From positions 856,001 to 920,000 of the forward strand of contig JACEVL010000144.1 in the NCBI GenBank assembly GCA_020284085.1: DNA of 64,000 nt, read 5' to 3'. The position numbers and the translations under genes were made by a program. Under the pieces are notes generated by a model. It was not told the DNA's origin. It was given only the letters and a program-made list of their open reading frames with translations, and ran no database searches. Below are positions 11,515-24,039 of this stretch, piece by piece (positions within the stretch are counted from its first letter, which is position 1; each line of letters starts with the position of its first letter). This DNA is from Aporrectodea caliginosa. Its lineage: Eukaryota; Annelida; Clitellata; Crassiclitellata; Lumbricidae.

Positions 11515-11760
11515 GGTGAGGTCGATAACCTGATCCAGATGCTGGCAAGTCTCAAGTCCGAATGTGAACTGTACAAGGCCGAAGCAAAACAGTTGGCCCA
11601 GCTGTTCAACGGTCTCAATGGCGACAGCCAATCAGCTTCGAATACGGCCTCTGACGTCACTCCACTTCGCCTTCAAACCAGCCAATCGAATGCGCCGACG
11701 AACGATTCAAAAATTTTCAGCCTCAAAATTCGAGATCATTTGGAAACAGTTTCTGACTGA
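11515..11760 (+). CDS. GPR158: GPR158/GPR179-like class C GPCR, last exon E (coiled coil, stop)
   Basis: Acceptor 'cttaactattctag', phase 0, 81 codons and TGA at 11758-11760. It opens GEVDNLIQMLASLKSECELY and KAEAKQLAQLF, an amphipathic helix with heptad-like Leu spacing. It corresponds to the short cytoplasmic coiled coil of GPR158 that follows TM7. The rest is polar (DSQSASNTASDVTPLRL). The five exons total 847 nt and remain in frame throughout. Vertebrate GPR158 has a tail of several hundred residues; here only about 135 residues follow TM7. No AATAAA is obvious just downstream. Confidence 0.75.
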   Translation, partial: GEVDNLIQMLASLKSECELYKAEAKQLAQLFNGLNGDSQSASNTASDVTPLRLQTSQSNAPTNDSKIFSLKIRDHLETVSD

Positions 11761-12049
11761 ATACAAAATCACATTGGAACCAATCTAGGGTCCCATTTCA
11801 TGACTCCGTCTTAGTTCTGGAGGGTAAAACCATTCGGCTGCCTCTGCAAACTGGTTAGGTTGAGGATTACAGACGAACGTTGACAATATGAAAAGTGAAA
11901 CGGTTGGGAACCAATTTGAGCTTGGCTGCTTGGGTGGGGTTCAGTTCACATTGAGCTCTCCCTCCCAACTAGCCTGTGTGATGGTTGCACACTAAAGTTG
12001 TAAGTTTCTGATATTAAGACAAATCAAGTAACTCTTATCTGGACCAGGG

Positions 12050-12475
12050 TGGACTTTGGTAACGCCATCTTTGCTGGACTTTCACTAGCTAATATTTCGA
12101 AGCTTCAGTATGTTCTTAATGCCGCTGCCCGTCGTATTGGAGGTGTCCCCTGGGTGTGACCATAATTATTATAGCTTCCTTTAACTGTTGTTGGCTCTGC
12201 CCATCATACTATAGAGACTTCTGTATTATAGTGGCCTCGGTCCCAGGTCGAGGCACCCTTCAGTCGGCTGCCCATGGACTCCTGACTGTCCCTCGTATGG
12301 ATAGCCTACTGCTACAGCTCAGTCCAGATGTTTTGCCTTTGTTGAGCCCAGTTTGTCCGATCCTAAATTTCGCAAGTCTGTATTATTCGATAGCAATTTC
12401 ACTGATTCGAGTCGGGAACGTCACTGATGAGTTCTTTTCTTAAAGTGGCGCTTTATAAATGTCAGAATACAATTA
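12050..12475 (+). pseudogene. CR1/L2-like LINE 3' relic
   Basis: Reads 'LANISKLQYVLNAAARRIGG' (L-N-A-A-A-R motif) and, after frameshifts, ends with 'agtggcgctttataaatgtc' and short ATTACA-type repeats, the usual 3' terminus seen across this window. Confidence 0.6.
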
Positions 12476-12479
12476 CCTT

Positions 12480-14080
12480 TACAATTACAATAAAAAATCA
12501 GTGGAACCGAAAACGATCGAATCCCTCTGAGTTTCTAAGTCCAGGAAATCGATCTCCCTTACTCGACACTAGATGGAATGAGAACATTGAGAAGGACCAA
12601 CGAAAGTAATAAGTCTGAGCCATGAAGCAAGAAGTCATAAAAGTCTGGGAAAGTAACAGAGGTAATACAATTTGGGAACTTAAAAGGCTATCAGGTAACG
12701 AGCATTGTCTGCATTTGTTCATTAAAACCATTTCGCTCAATTCGTTTGAAACCCCTCTGACTTGACGGAGCAACCGTGCTTGAGTTGGTGCACGCAGCGC
12801 TTACAATTTCCGGATTTCGATTACCTTACGTCCGTTTCCTGTGGTACGTACACAGTCGTGGCCCATTGCTACTTCCCTGTACCTATTCCATGTTCGGGTC
12901 TAAGTGATTCCTCAAATTCATCACAATGCTCAGGAATTAACAGAGTGCCGTCGTTTAAGATGACATTGCAATAAATTCAGAATGTTCTGCAACTGTTACC
13001 AATAGGGCAGGCAAAGGTTAACAATTAGGGTTAAAATGCTCGAGACGGAGATGGAGAACAATGCGGAGTCTCTAGAATACGGACAGTAAATTCTCTGTTG
13101 CAATACTCCGCTGTCATGGACAAACCTCTGCTTACAAATTTCACGGCTGACAATATCCTCCGCTGGACTATTTCCGCAGGAAATTCTCTGCTGGCAATTC
13201 TCCATAAGACAACTCTCAGCCGGGGAATTCTGGTAAATTTTGCGCAGCACAGTTTTGCACAGGACGGTTCTTGTAAGGGAAATAATCTGCAAGACGAATT
13301 ACGCGCACTATTCTTTATAAACCGATTTAGAAATAATTTTGGTCGATGAGAGTGAATTCTTGTAGAATTCAGAATAAAATTTAAATTAGCCTGCCTTACC
13401 TAAACAACCCTCACAACGAGCACTCATGCCTATCGTCAACCACTACTCTCCTTAAATTCCGCCACGCCGTCTTCGACCTTCTGGCGTGCAATCTTTGTCT
13501 GATAATTCCATAGCGACCGGACCTTAATGCCCAAGGCGTCTATTTGGAAAGGTAATTATTAAGCTGATATCAAACTGATACAAGAGAGTGAGTAGAACGA
13601 AGAGATGCATGGTGAGAATGCCAACGATTTAGGTCCAGCAACAGAAGTAGCCCGTTACGCAGAAACAGTTCAAGTTTCTGAAATGACCAGGACAAGGCAT
13701 TCAGTCAGGTGAGCTAGTTGATTGGTGATCAGATTGGGAATAAGGACAAATCAATCGCATCTTAACAGAGCCTTTGCCAAGGCTAGTCTATATGGTGCTA
13801 AAGTCATAAAAACAGTTTTCTTTAAATCCTTTGCGAATTGAAACAACGTCAAGAGTGAAGCAGGCTAGACAAAACAATTGTAATTGTAGTTACGATCGAG
13901 TCGGATCGACAGTTTATACATAGCATCATGATCATCAACAGCAATCTACTTGAATAAGTACTTAAATATGGTTTAATCATAAGTTTTTATCTAAAGAGTA
14001 CTCTAAAAGTCAAAGTGTTATGATTTATTCAAAGATTACAGAGTTAATTGTAATCCAGCCAAGCCTTCAAGGAGTGGAAA
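12480..14080. other. Intergenic, no supported gene
   Basis: I read both strands. Short ORFs (60-98 codons) have no recognisable domain. Around 13085-13290 several 'ggaaattctctgctggcaat'-like units recur (CTCTGCTGGCAAT / CTCTGTTGCAAT), a weak degenerate repeat. Confidence 0.5.
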
Positions 14081-14084
14081 ATAA

Positions 14085-14535
14085 CAAACGTCGATTATCC
14101 ATCATAATCTGTCTCCGTTTCAGTGGACTGACCTTCTGGAATTTGTCCCGATTTTAGTTCACTTTTGGTGGGCCATCGGTTGATGCCCTGTGCATTTTAG
14201 TACACTGACAATAATTAATAGCTTATAATTAATAGTAATAATGATAAGAGTGATCTTATGAAGCGTTCGTATGAACTGTCGATTGTGTGTTCTCAGTGAC
14301 TTTCCACTGTTTTCAGACTTTCCACTTTAATTTTCCGGGATACGTTTCTGTTATACATTTTATTGTCTGAATCTGTCACAAAGAAGATTAGCTGAAGAAG
14401 TGAAGTAATACTGTACTACAGTGCACAAGGAATCAACCGATGGCACACCAAAACTAGGCCTTAATCAGGTCAATTTCCAAAAGATTCGTCCGTTAAGACG
14501 GAAAGAAATTCTATGATGGATAAACAATTTTGAAA
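14085..14535. repeat. Long imperfect inverted repeat (foldback element)
   Basis: Arm 1 (about 14085-14215) reverse-complemented matches arm 2 (about 14405-14533): both contain 'atcaaccgatgg', then 'ccaccaaaa'/'acaccaaaa', and both end outward in 'tatgatggataa'. Arms of about 130 bp with many mismatches surround a spacer of about 190 bp. Non-coding. Confidence 0.65.
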
Positions 14536-14899
14536 AGATAAGTGCTAAATTTGAAAAAGAAAAGTCTTTCAGTATGACACCAGTGTTTGCTTGTAACTTA
14601 GGTCAGAACAAATGAAACATTCAGAACATCTGAAGTTTGAGGCAAACTTCACGTTTCACCGTTCAAGCAATTCTGCATTCATCTTCACCTGCAACATTAG
14701 ACAGAAATTCATCAGCCAGATTTTACATGCATGTCCAAGTTTGCTTTAGTGGGCGATTTTTAGCCTCCTGAAGCAGCAGTAGAATACAAACTAGGTATTC
14801 CAGCCAATTTAGCATTTTAGAACGTTTATTAATAATATTAGTAACTTTTATCGCGCCTGCGTCTAATGCAAATTATGCCTTACACAAATAACGCTACCA

Positions 14900-14922
14900 T
14901 TTATTTATTTCATTTATTTATT
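14900..14922 (-). terminator. Poly(A) signal cluster for the - strand WWE gene model
   Basis: Four overlapping or adjacent AATAAA hexamers on the - strand (TTTATT on +) within about 27 nt after the predicted stop at 14927-14929. An AT-rich stretch can give such hexamers by chance. Confidence 0.35.
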
Positions 14923-14926
14923 GCAT

Positions 14927-15162
14927 TTATCGTGCATTTAAGGTCAGTGAATCTGAATCTGAGGCGTGTGACAAGAATGCACGAGCAATATCACCAGAAT
15001 TAGTACACGGCGTTTGCTCAGCAGGCTCAAACCTGCAGTCGTTAGATTTCGAACTAAGTGGGTTACCGAAAAGCCTAACAGGCCATACAGTGCATAGTCG
15101 GCTTAGAACATTCCGGCCGCCTAGAGACCCTAGACAGTTCGCCCGTGGACAACAAACTACTC
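14927..15162 (-). CDS. WWE-domain gene, predicted terminal exon 3 (uncertain)
   Basis: On the - strand the acceptor 'acctcttgacagcag' at 15163 opens a frame of 77 codons ending in TAA. Its phase (needs one base from the previous exon) fits exon 2 exactly, and AATAAA signals follow. The sequence (GVVCCPRANCLGSLGGRN...) matches no domain I know. The opposite strand is also open for about 84 codons here, so coding on this strand is not proven. Confidence 0.3.
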
Positions 15163-15432
15163 CTGCTGTCAAGAGGTCTGTCTTAGCTGCTCTTTGATCC
15201 GTATCATCAAGTGACCTAACACACCATAAACACTCCGCTTAGACTTAGAGTACTTTAATTAACTGAATGGTTACTGAAGGCATTATAGTTTTGTATGTAG
15301 GTTCCATCTCTGGTATAAATTGGTGTTAATTTAGCCAATTTTACACAGTGCAAGTGAACTTCTGTTATGTGCATAAGTCGGTTAAGTGCATAGGTTTAAG
15401 GCAGTCCCGAAGCTAAGCACTTAAGACTGTAC

Positions 15433-15646
15433 CTTTGGTTGTAACTGTACATCTGACTTTGACGGGAAGTATTCTCCACTTGGTCAAACATTCCACCACC
15501 ATTGTACTGAATGTTAGTCTGTACGTTGCATTTTCTACTTTCCACTCTGCGTGCGACTTTCCTTCTTTGCAGGCTTTGTCGATGATGGCGTTGATTTCGT
15601 CAGAATATTTAACGAAAGCCGTTCCATCTTCATACTCCCAATGAGT
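15433..15646 (-). CDS. WWE-domain gene, exon 2 (WWE-like domain)
   Basis: Acceptor 'tttctttatcttag' and donor AAAG|GTACAG on the - strand; enters in phase 0. It reads THWEYEDGTAFVKYSDEINA, then 'IIDKACKEGKSHAEW' and 'NATYRLTFSTM'. This is the WWE signature: W-x-W/Y-E-x-D-G at the start, Y-S-x-x-x-N-x-x-I-E/D-x-A in the middle, and Y-x-L/V-x-F-x-x-M at the end. WWE domains bind poly- or iso-ADP-ribose and occur in PARPs and Deltex/RNF146-type ubiquitin ligases. No catalytic partner domain is seen nearby, so the full protein type is unknown. Confidence 0.6.
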
Positions 15647-15789
15647 CTAAGATAAAGAAAATTTCTAGGACCTCACCGGAATTGAACAATAAACAAAAAC
15701 ATTTTGAGCATTAATATTACGGAAACTTCTAACCATGCTACGTCACACAGAAATCCGAATCTGAGGCGCAATTAGTCGGTCGCTATCGA

Positions 15790-15983
15790 CGCCATGTGAA
15801 GATTAATTAGGTAGATATCGAGATGTTTGAAAGCCAATGAAAAATAGTGAGATTTGAGGCGTTCCTTAAACTTTCTTAAAGGAAGAGAAAGAGTTCGAGC
15901 ATCGGAGAAACACTGGTTGTCAGTTCCATTTCTTGAGGGCAGTAACATGGACTGCACGAAAGCCCATGACAGTACTGCATCGT

Positions 15984-16053
<70 letters not shown>

Positions 16054-16080
16054 TTCTCTGTCTTTCTCTCTCTCTCTATC
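15790..16080 (-). pseudogene. LINE 3' ORF relic next to (CT)n
   Basis: On the - strand 'DARTLSLPLRKFKERLKSHY' resembles the F-K-x-x-L-K-T/S-x-L/Y-F end of CR1/L2 RTs. A perfect (CT)n run (about 15988-16050) interrupts it. It is in intron 1 of the predicted WWE gene. Confidence 0.45.
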
Positions 16081-16299
16081 TATCTTCAGACCGACCGACC
16101 TCATTTCTGACTTAATTACGATTTGGCTGTGATGAGCTTTGGAATAAGCCATTGGACACAGAAGTTGATATAGGCATTAGTAAGCGATAATATAACAGCA
16201 ATTAACAAATAAGAAACAAGCGTTAAGAGCTTTAGTGTGCAAATGAACGAACAGTTCAGGAGATTGAGAAGGCAGTGTTTGCCTTCAAAGAGTTCTTAC

Positions 16300-16434
16300 T
16301 AAAATATTCATCATTTCTGGGTTGAATTTGGCGATGCTCTTCTGATCCTGAGGAATATCGAGGACTTTGTTGACGTCTGAAAATTCATTATTATCTACAG
16401 AATTACTGTCTCGCTGGTCTAATGCCGCTGCCAT
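16300..16434 (-). CDS. WWE-domain gene, exon 1 (start codon exon)
   Basis: ATG at 16434-16432 opens exactly 45 codons to the donor TTA|GTAAGA. The phase 0 exit matches the WWE exon. It reads MAAALDQRDSNSVDNNEFSD and ends 'IAKFNPEMMNIL', so that L joins THWEYEDG. The frame is also open upstream of this ATG for about 30 codons, so an earlier start or acceptor (e.g. 'gataataatgaattttcag' at 16377) is possible. Confidence 0.45.
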
Positions 16435-16779
16435 GTACTTTGCTCCAATTTTAAAAAGCACCAGATGAACTAAATACAGAGCAGATAAATACTCATGGCT
16501 CAGGCAACAAATTATGAACTTTGAAAGATTTCAGAAAGACTGGATTTTAATAGGGAAAACACACCGAGAAAATGGCTTCTGTCTAATTTTGACGTATGTC
16601 TAGACACGGATTGTGGTTTCGATAAACAGAGGATCAGCATACATTCTGCTCTAGGATTGAAACCCTTCTGATAACAATCGATTTGACAAAGTTGCAGAAT
16701 AATAACGCCTACTCTGTAAGACACCTTAAATAGGATAAGGCTAAATTAAAAGCTGAGATGTATATAATAATAACGATAA

Positions 16780-16887
16780 TTCTCATGATAATAGTCATAA
16801 TAATAATAACAATAACAAAACAATAATAATAATAACAACAATAAGCTTAACAAAAATTATAATAATAATAATAATAATAATAATAAT

Positions 16888-16938
<51 letters not shown>

Positions 16939-16940
16939 TA
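16780..16940. repeat. (AAT)n microsatellite
   Basis: Mixed AAT/AAC repeats leading directly into the 0.9 kb direct repeat. Confidence 0.9.
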
Positions 16941-17838
16941 TTAGTAGGCTATTATTATTATAGCAATAATAATAATAACAATAATAATCATTATTAATCA
17001 TTATTAATAATGTCGATATATATATACGTATTATAAATAAAAAAAATTGTAATAATCATAGTTGAAAAACGATTTTTTCGTTTTTTTTTTTTTCCCAAGA
17101 ACTGTCCTTTTCGTTTTCTATTTTCGTCATCGTTTTTTTCGTTTTTTATGTAACTTTATTTATATATTTACTGCATGTTATTATTTGTTTAATTTTATTT
17201 TTGTCTGATGTCCCTTACGTGGTCTCCGTAGTCTACCTACAAGGATTCAGCTATAACCCAATTTACGTCACTACTTAATGTCATCATTTGAGAAATAAAA
17301 AGCACAGTTCAATAAAAATAAAAAAATTTAAAAGTTATCAGAATTTCTAAGTTGTCCAAATGCGAAATGTTGTCTCTGTACACAGTAATCTCCGGTTCAC
17401 TAATAAATTACTCCATATCAATTCGATATATTATAAGTAAAGATTGTAAATAGGCCTACAATTTTTAATAATTTAGGCTACACTCTATACTTACAAAGTT
17501 TAGTTCTTAAATTGTGTTAGTTTTTGTCAACATGTTTACAATTTAAATTCGAAAAGATTTCGATGTTTTTAATTTCTCCATTTCTTATAAAACCAAACTT
17601 ATAAAAATAAAATAATTTTTGTATATTAATTTTTCTTATTTTTTACTAATGAAGTTGTGTTATTTTTTTCTGAATAAATTTAAATTGTGTGAACAAGGTT
17701 TTTAATTTTAAATACAGAACAATGTGTAACAAAGTCACATTATTTTTTCCGTTTTTTATCGTTTTAAAAGGGGTTTTTTAAAGCGACGTTTTCTTTTCGT
17801 TTTTATTTCGTTTTTATCGTTTTAACAACTGATGATAA
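16937..17838. repeat. 0.9 kb AT-rich direct repeat, copy 1
   Basis: Nearly identical to 23035-23915, sharing e.g. 'tgatgtcccttacgtggtct' and 'aatgcgaaatgttgtctctg'. An inner inverted pair exists: 'gttgaaaaacgat' at about 17061 and 'atcgttttaacaac' at 17816-17829. It carries no ORF and holds many TTTTTCGTTTT stretches. Confidence 0.85.
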
Positions 17839-17882
17839 TAATAATTAAATGTACAGAAGAACATAGCATGTTCTAACTCCGT

Positions 17883-18000
<118 letters not shown>

Positions 18001-18477
18001 AGCGATCAGTTGGTGATGCAGGTCGACATTTTCTGACCTGTTGTAAATTCTCTAAATTATCCGGATTAGGTCGTCGTTAGAGTTGAATTTTTATATCTTT
18101 TGATAAGACAACTCCTCAGGATTTCGAGGACCTTAGCCATCGGGACCGTATCGACCAGGATTCATCACACTTTGGTCTGAAAATTCTGTTACCATTATTA
18201 GCGATAATCGCGCCCTTCAAAATTTCGCCAATTCGAATTTAAATGGCCTATGACGTCATCGTTGTTATGACAGCGCGTTGTCCTTTGAACGCGGAGCGTA
18301 ACTGTTTATCCGCTTGAATAAGACTTTAATCGCTTCAACATAGCAATTCAAAATGGCGTTCATTGATGACGGCAGTTATTCATCATCAGGCAGCCTTGTC
18401 AACCAGGTTTCATACGATCATTTCTCATCGTTGGCGGCTCCCGCTGACCTACTCTATCGTCGCACACTTTCGCACGA
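18001..18477 (+). other. Probable 5' UTR of the RLE-type retroelement
   Basis: GC-richer unique sequence between the (AAT)n tract and the RT start codon. An internal promoter would be expected here, but no specific motif can be named. Confidence 0.4.
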
Positions 18478-21477
18478 ATGAGCGTCTCAGTCCACCGGAC
18501 TTCGCGCTCCTCAATCTGTATCAATCCCTCACAGAAGGACAAAGGGATTTGCAGTGTCTGTCATGTGTCCAGATTACTACACATGAAGGATGGTAATGTC
18601 CACCAACACGGCCCCAGGTCGAAACCATGCTTAGGCTCCAACAAGCCGCCGTTGTCACACCTACCGCTCACAAATAGCCAATTGTCTGCAAGAGATACAG
18701 CAACTAGGCCTACAACTACGAGCTGCAGTGAACAGCGGTGTGATGAAACAGCCGCAACGAGCGATATTGACCAGCGATTGCCGGACATTGACAGGAGGGA
18801 GCAAATAAAACATCCATCACTTCAACATAATCTACTTAGACATATACCGAAGGGTGCCAGATCGAGTACTGCACTGCTTTTAGCAGATGTTATCAACCGC
18901 CTCATATCGGATCCGACTCAGCTAGACAATTGGAAATGTCTCCTGAGTTTCGGAGCTACTATTCTAGAGCAACCCAGACACGGGGGCAGACGCCACAACC
19001 TAACATCTACCATTAAGAAACGCACATCAGAATTTTTCAACAACTGGCACACCAAAGCCGAAGAGATTTTTGATCCGGACCAACCCGCTCGTTCAATTAG
19101 CAAAAGGAAGACGCTCAGTAGCGACCAATCCATCGCAGCGGCGGTCACGGCTAAACTAGAGGACGGAAGCATCAAGGCGGCCGCAAAAATACTGTGTTCG
19201 GGAGAGGTGCCGGCCCAAGTCTGCCAGCAAACGTACGCTGAACTGCGTTCGAAACACCCCTCTCCTCCACCGGACAGTCCTCCGATTCCAGCTCCGCCTG
19301 ACACTCAACCAATCCAAATCACGGAGACGGAAATCCGGAATCTTATCCGCACTTTTCCAGCAGGCTCTGCGGGCGGTCCGGACGGACTTCGCCCACAGCA
19401 CGTCCTGGAGCTGATCAACTCGCCAGATGCTGGTCCCGCTCTTGTTTTAGCCATCACTGCCTTTGTCAACTTGCTACTGAAAGGCACCTGCCACGAGACA
19501 TTGCGACCACTGCTATTCGGCGGCACTCTATTCGCCCTACGCAAGAAATCGGGTGGCCTGCGCCCAATTGTAATCGGCTACTTCTGGCGCAGGTTGACAT
19601 CTAAGGGTGCAAACGCCTACGCTGTACCAAGGTTAATAGCGTACCTTTCGCCACGACAAGTAGGAGTGGGGACACCGGGTGGAGTGGAAGCAGCAGTCCA
19701 TGCCACACGTCGTTTCCTGGAAACTATGGACAAAGACTGCATTCTCGTGAAACTAGACATCTCCAACGCTTTTAACAGTCTTTGTCGAGCTCGTATGATG
19801 TCCGCAATCAATGAATTAATTCCAGAAATTGCACCATACTGTTATCTGTCTTACGCGGAGGAATCTCAGTTGAAATTTGGTACCTACAGCATACAGTCCG
19901 GAGTTGGCCCACAACAGGGAGATCCATTGGGCCCTTTGCTATTCTGCTTGCCATTGCAACCGACACTCCTCAAACTATCTTCACCCTTAGCCTTCGGCTA
20001 CCTCGATGACATCTCTCTGGGTGGACTGACGGCTGGAGTAGCGGAAGACATTGAGACCCTAGAAGAGGAGTGCGCAGGTCTGGGCCTGACTTTCAACAGA
20101 GAGAAATGCGAACTAATAGCTAAAGACTCTCAACTGACCAACCACAGATCTTTCAGACATTTTGGATACACCGATCCAGACACTGCAACACTGCTGGGAG
20201 CACCGTTGTCCACGGGCGCGGCCTTGAAACAAGCCCTAGGATCACGAGCGGAGGAGCTAGACAGAGCTCTGGCTAGATTAACCATAATAGCACGTCAGGA
20301 GGCCCTGCTGATTCTTAGACACTCGCTGGGCACTCCCAAATTAATCCACACTCTGAGATGCGCACCATGCGCGAATCACCCAGGATTGGTAACATATGAT
20401 CAAATCCTGAGGAAGGGCCTTCAGAACATCCTAAATATAGACTTTACAGACATGCAATGGCAACAATCTACCTTACCCATTGGGTTAGGCGGACTGGGCA
20501 TTCGAAGGGCGTCATCGCTGGCACTTCCCGCTTTTCTAGCATCAGCCGCGGGCACCTCCGAGCTCCAGTCAAACATCTTATGCGTACTGGACAGTCAACC
20601 GGATTTGCATTACACGAACCTATCCACGCACTGGCAGACAATAACTGGGTTGTCGTTGACGGAATACTTCCCAGCAAATATACAAGCCAAATGGGACAAC
20701 CCGATTCTTCTAAGAGAGCATTCGGAACTACTCCTTTCCACCACAGAGCTGAGCGAACAGGCGCGCCTGAAAGCCGTGTCCTTCCAGCACGCCAGCGATT
20801 GGCTGCATTCTCTGCCAATTACATCCTGCGGCCTCAGGCTCAGCGATGAGGCCATCAGAGTGGCGGTTGGCCTTCGTCTGGGGGCCAACATATGCCAACC
20901 TCACGTCTGCACATGCGGCGCACTGGTTACCGCTAGAGGAACACACGGCCTCTCTTGCTCTCTGGGATTTGGTCGAGTAGCCAGACACGCCGCCATCAAC
21001 GACCTGATCCATCGCAATCTTATAAAAGCCGGTTTCCCAGCGGTAAAGGAGCCACGGGGCATGCTGCGATCGGATGGTAAGAGACCGGACGGCACCACGC
21101 TTATACCATGGAGAGCGGGCCGAAACCTCGTGTGGGATGCAACGGTGGTCGACACGCTAGCGCCTTCCTACCTGCAGGCAACGGCCGTGACAGCAGGAGC
21201 AGCAGCTGAAATAGCTGACAACAGAAAAAATCAAAAATACCAGACCCTTCTTGACACACATGACTTCATTCCGCTGGCTCTGGAAACTTTAGGTCCAATT
21301 AACTTAAGAGGCCTTGACTTAATCACAGTGATGGGCCGTCATCTGACAAAGGCGACGGACGACGTCAGAGAGACGACCTTCCTCTTCCAAAGACTGTCGT
21401 TGACAATTCAGCGCTTTAACGCTGTGGCCTTCACCGGTTCTTTTGTTGACCCTATGCCCGAGATGGAAGAGGGATAG
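18478..21477 (+). CDS. Retrotransposon polyprotein: Zn-binding N-terminus, reverse transcriptase, CCHC and RLE-like endonuclease
   Basis: Intact 999-codon ORF. A Cys/His motif lies near residues 25-51 (C-S-V-C ... H-G-P-R ... C). RT is at about 290-560: GGPDGLRPQHV, GGLRPIVIGYFWRRL, motif A VKLDISNAFNSL (about 423), QQGDPLGPLLF (about 478), motif C YLDDI (about 507). Thumb/linker follows with 'LPIGLGGLGIRRAS'. The C-terminus has C-T-C-G...H-G-L-S-C (about 815-830), R-H-A-A-I-N-D, then 'KRPDGTTLIPW' and 'VWDAT' (about 868-887), a CCHC plus R-P-D-x(15)-D arrangement like the restriction-like endonuclease of R2/R4/NeSL-type non-LTR elements. YLDD, rather than YADD, is unusual for non-LTR RTs. 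No disabling lesion is seen, so it may be recently active. Flanked by (AAT)n on both sides. Clade assignment needs a phylogeny. Confidence 0.85.
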   Translation: MSVSVHRTSRSSICINPSQKDKGICSVCHVSRLLHMKDGNVHQHGPRSKPCLGSNKPPLSHLPLTNSQLSARDTATRPTTTSCSEQRCDETAATSDIDQRLPDIDRREQIKHPSLQHNLLRHIPKGARSSTALLLADVINRLISDPTQLDNWKCLLSFGATILEQPRHGGRRHNLTSTIKKRTSEFFNNWHTKAEEIFDPDQPARSISKRKTLSSDQSIAAAVTAKLEDGSIKAAAKILCSGEVPAQVCQQTYAELRSKHPSPPPDSPPIPAPPDTQPIQITETEIRNLIRTFPAGSAGGPDGLRPQHVLELINSPDAGPALVLAITAFVNLLLKGTCHETLRPLLFGGTLFALRKKSGGLRPIVIGYFWRRLTSKGANAYAVPRLIAYLSPRQVGVGTPGGVEAAVHATRRFLETMDKDCILVKLDISNAFNSLCRARMMSAINELIPEIAPYCYLSYAEESQLKFGTYSIQSGVGPQQGDPLGPLLFCLPLQPTLLKLSSPLAFGYLDDISLGGLTAGVAEDIETLEEECAGLGLTFNREKCELIAKDSQLTNHRSFRHFGYTDPDTATLLGAPLSTGAALKQALGSRAEELDRALARLTIIARQEALLILRHSLGTPKLIHTLRCAPCANHPGLVTYDQILRKGLQNILNIDFTDMQWQQSTLPIGLGGLGIRRASSLALPAFLASAAGTSELQSNILCVLDSQPDLHYTNLSTHWQTITGLSLTEYFPANIQAKWDNPILLREHSELLLSTTELSEQARLKAVSFQHASDWLHSLPITSCGLRLSDEAIRVAVGLRLGANICQPHVCTCGALVTARGTHGLSCSLGFGRVARHAAINDLIHRNLIKAGFPAVKEPRGMLRSDGKRPDGTTLIPWRAGRNLVWDATVVDTLAPSYLQATAVTAGAAAEIADNRKNQKYQTLLDTHDFIPLALETLGPINLRGLDLITVMGRHLTKATDDVRETTFLFQRLSLTIQRFNAVAFTGSFVDPMPEMEEG

Positions 21478-21670
<193 letters not shown>

Positions 21671-21679
21671 GTCCTGGGC

Positions 21680-22930
21680 TGTCTGTAGGCACAGGCTGCA
21701 CTGATAGTGCTGCGCTCATGCTTTGGGGCGGCGAAACTTATATATCTACTTCGAGCAGCACAGTGTTGGGGTCATCCCCTACTTGAGAAAATGGACGCCC
21801 AGATGCGAAATGGCCTAGAAAAGATCCTTAACATCGAGCTAAGCGACATGCAGTGGAAACAGGCCACGCTTCCAATCAGAGACGGCGGACTCGGGATCAG
21901 ACAGGTTTCGATGCTGGCAACTTCAGCTTATCTAGCGTCAGCTGCATCGACCAGGTCGCTCGTTGGGGCCGTACTCGAGGTGGACGAGTGAGCGACGCAT
22001 ACATGGAAGAAATCATGGAAGCCCGCAAACCAACGATGCCGGGCGGAGTGGAACCAGCCTTGACTAGCCAGAAGGTTTGGGACAGAGCTCTCATAGACAT
22101 CGACAAGGCGGAAGTGTGGGCTTTCAACAGCGACCCACTCAACCGGGCGAGGCTGGGCGCAGTGACATCGCCCCACGCTGAAGATAGGCTCTCGACCGTC
22201 CCGGTAGCCTCTTGCGGGTTGGGCCTTAGCAATGAAGCCGTTCGGGTGGCGATTGGCCTCCGCCTGGGGCTCGACCTCTGTGCGCCTCATAAATGCCAGT
22301 GCGGTGAGATCGCAGATCCAGGAGGACATCATGGACTGGTCTGCAGGCGATCTACAGGGAGAGCGGCCCGCCACTTTGCCGTAAACGACATTATCTGGAG
22401 AGCCCTCATGAAAGCTGGCATCCCAAGCACGAAGGAGCTTCCGGGCCTGATCCGATGTGATGGCAAGAGACCAGATGGGGCCACACTGGTCCCTTGGGGA
22501 GGGGCAAGTACGTCGCTTGGGACGCAACATCCATCCACACCTGCGCTGCCTCGTACATCCATCTGACGTCGGCAATGCCTGGGGAGCAGCCGAACATGCC
22601 GCAGACAGGAAGCGTGCCAAATATTCATCCCTCCCCGCCACCCACGAGTTCGTACCCGTGGCCGTCGAGTCGCTAGGCCCCGTCAACCGGGAGGGCCGCG
22701 AGTTCTTGATGGAATTGGGGCGCAGAATGACAGCCGTTTCAGGCGACCCTCTGGAGACCGTGCACCTGTTCCAGCGTTTGTCCATATGCACTCAGAGATT
22801 TAATGCCGTAGCCTTCAGGGGCACTTTCGCACAATGCACCGGGGACGAGGACCACTAACTCCAGATAGCACACCTTCGGACAGTTTCTAAGTCCCTGAGA
22901 GATCATGTATACCTCGAAACACAAAAAATA
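21680..22930 (+). pseudogene. 5'-truncated, frameshifted sister copy of the RLE-type retroelement
   Basis: Starts directly after (TAA)n in the RT thumb region ('LEKILNIELSDMQW', 'LPIRDGGLGIRQVS'). It changes frame near 21985, 22500 and 22590, and keeps the CCHC region ('HKCQCGEIADPGGHHGLVC'), 'CDGKRPDGATLVPW', 'YVAWDATS' and the C-terminal 'LFQRLSICTQRFNAVAF'. It ends at TAA 22856-22858, then 'tttctaagtccctgagag' and A-rich/AAT sequence. It is clearly diverged from the intact copy, so it is not a tandem duplicate of it. Confidence 0.85.
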
Positions 22931-22944
22931 AAAATAAAATAAAA

Positions 22945-23019
<75 letters not shown>

Positions 23020-23034
23020 CATAATAATAATAAT

Positions 23035-23040
<6 letters not shown>
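22930..23040. repeat. (AAT)n tail of the sister copy
   Basis: AAAT runs then AAT repeats, merging into the second 0.9 kb direct repeat. Confidence 0.95.
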
Positions 23041-24036
<996 letters not shown>

Positions 24037-24039
24037 TTG

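Noticed and set aside
14938..15197. + strand 84-codon open frame (VSESESEACDKNARA...)
   Set aside because: No start codon, no domain, and the overlapping - strand frame fits the WWE gene model in phase; kept only as a reason for low confidence in that exon.
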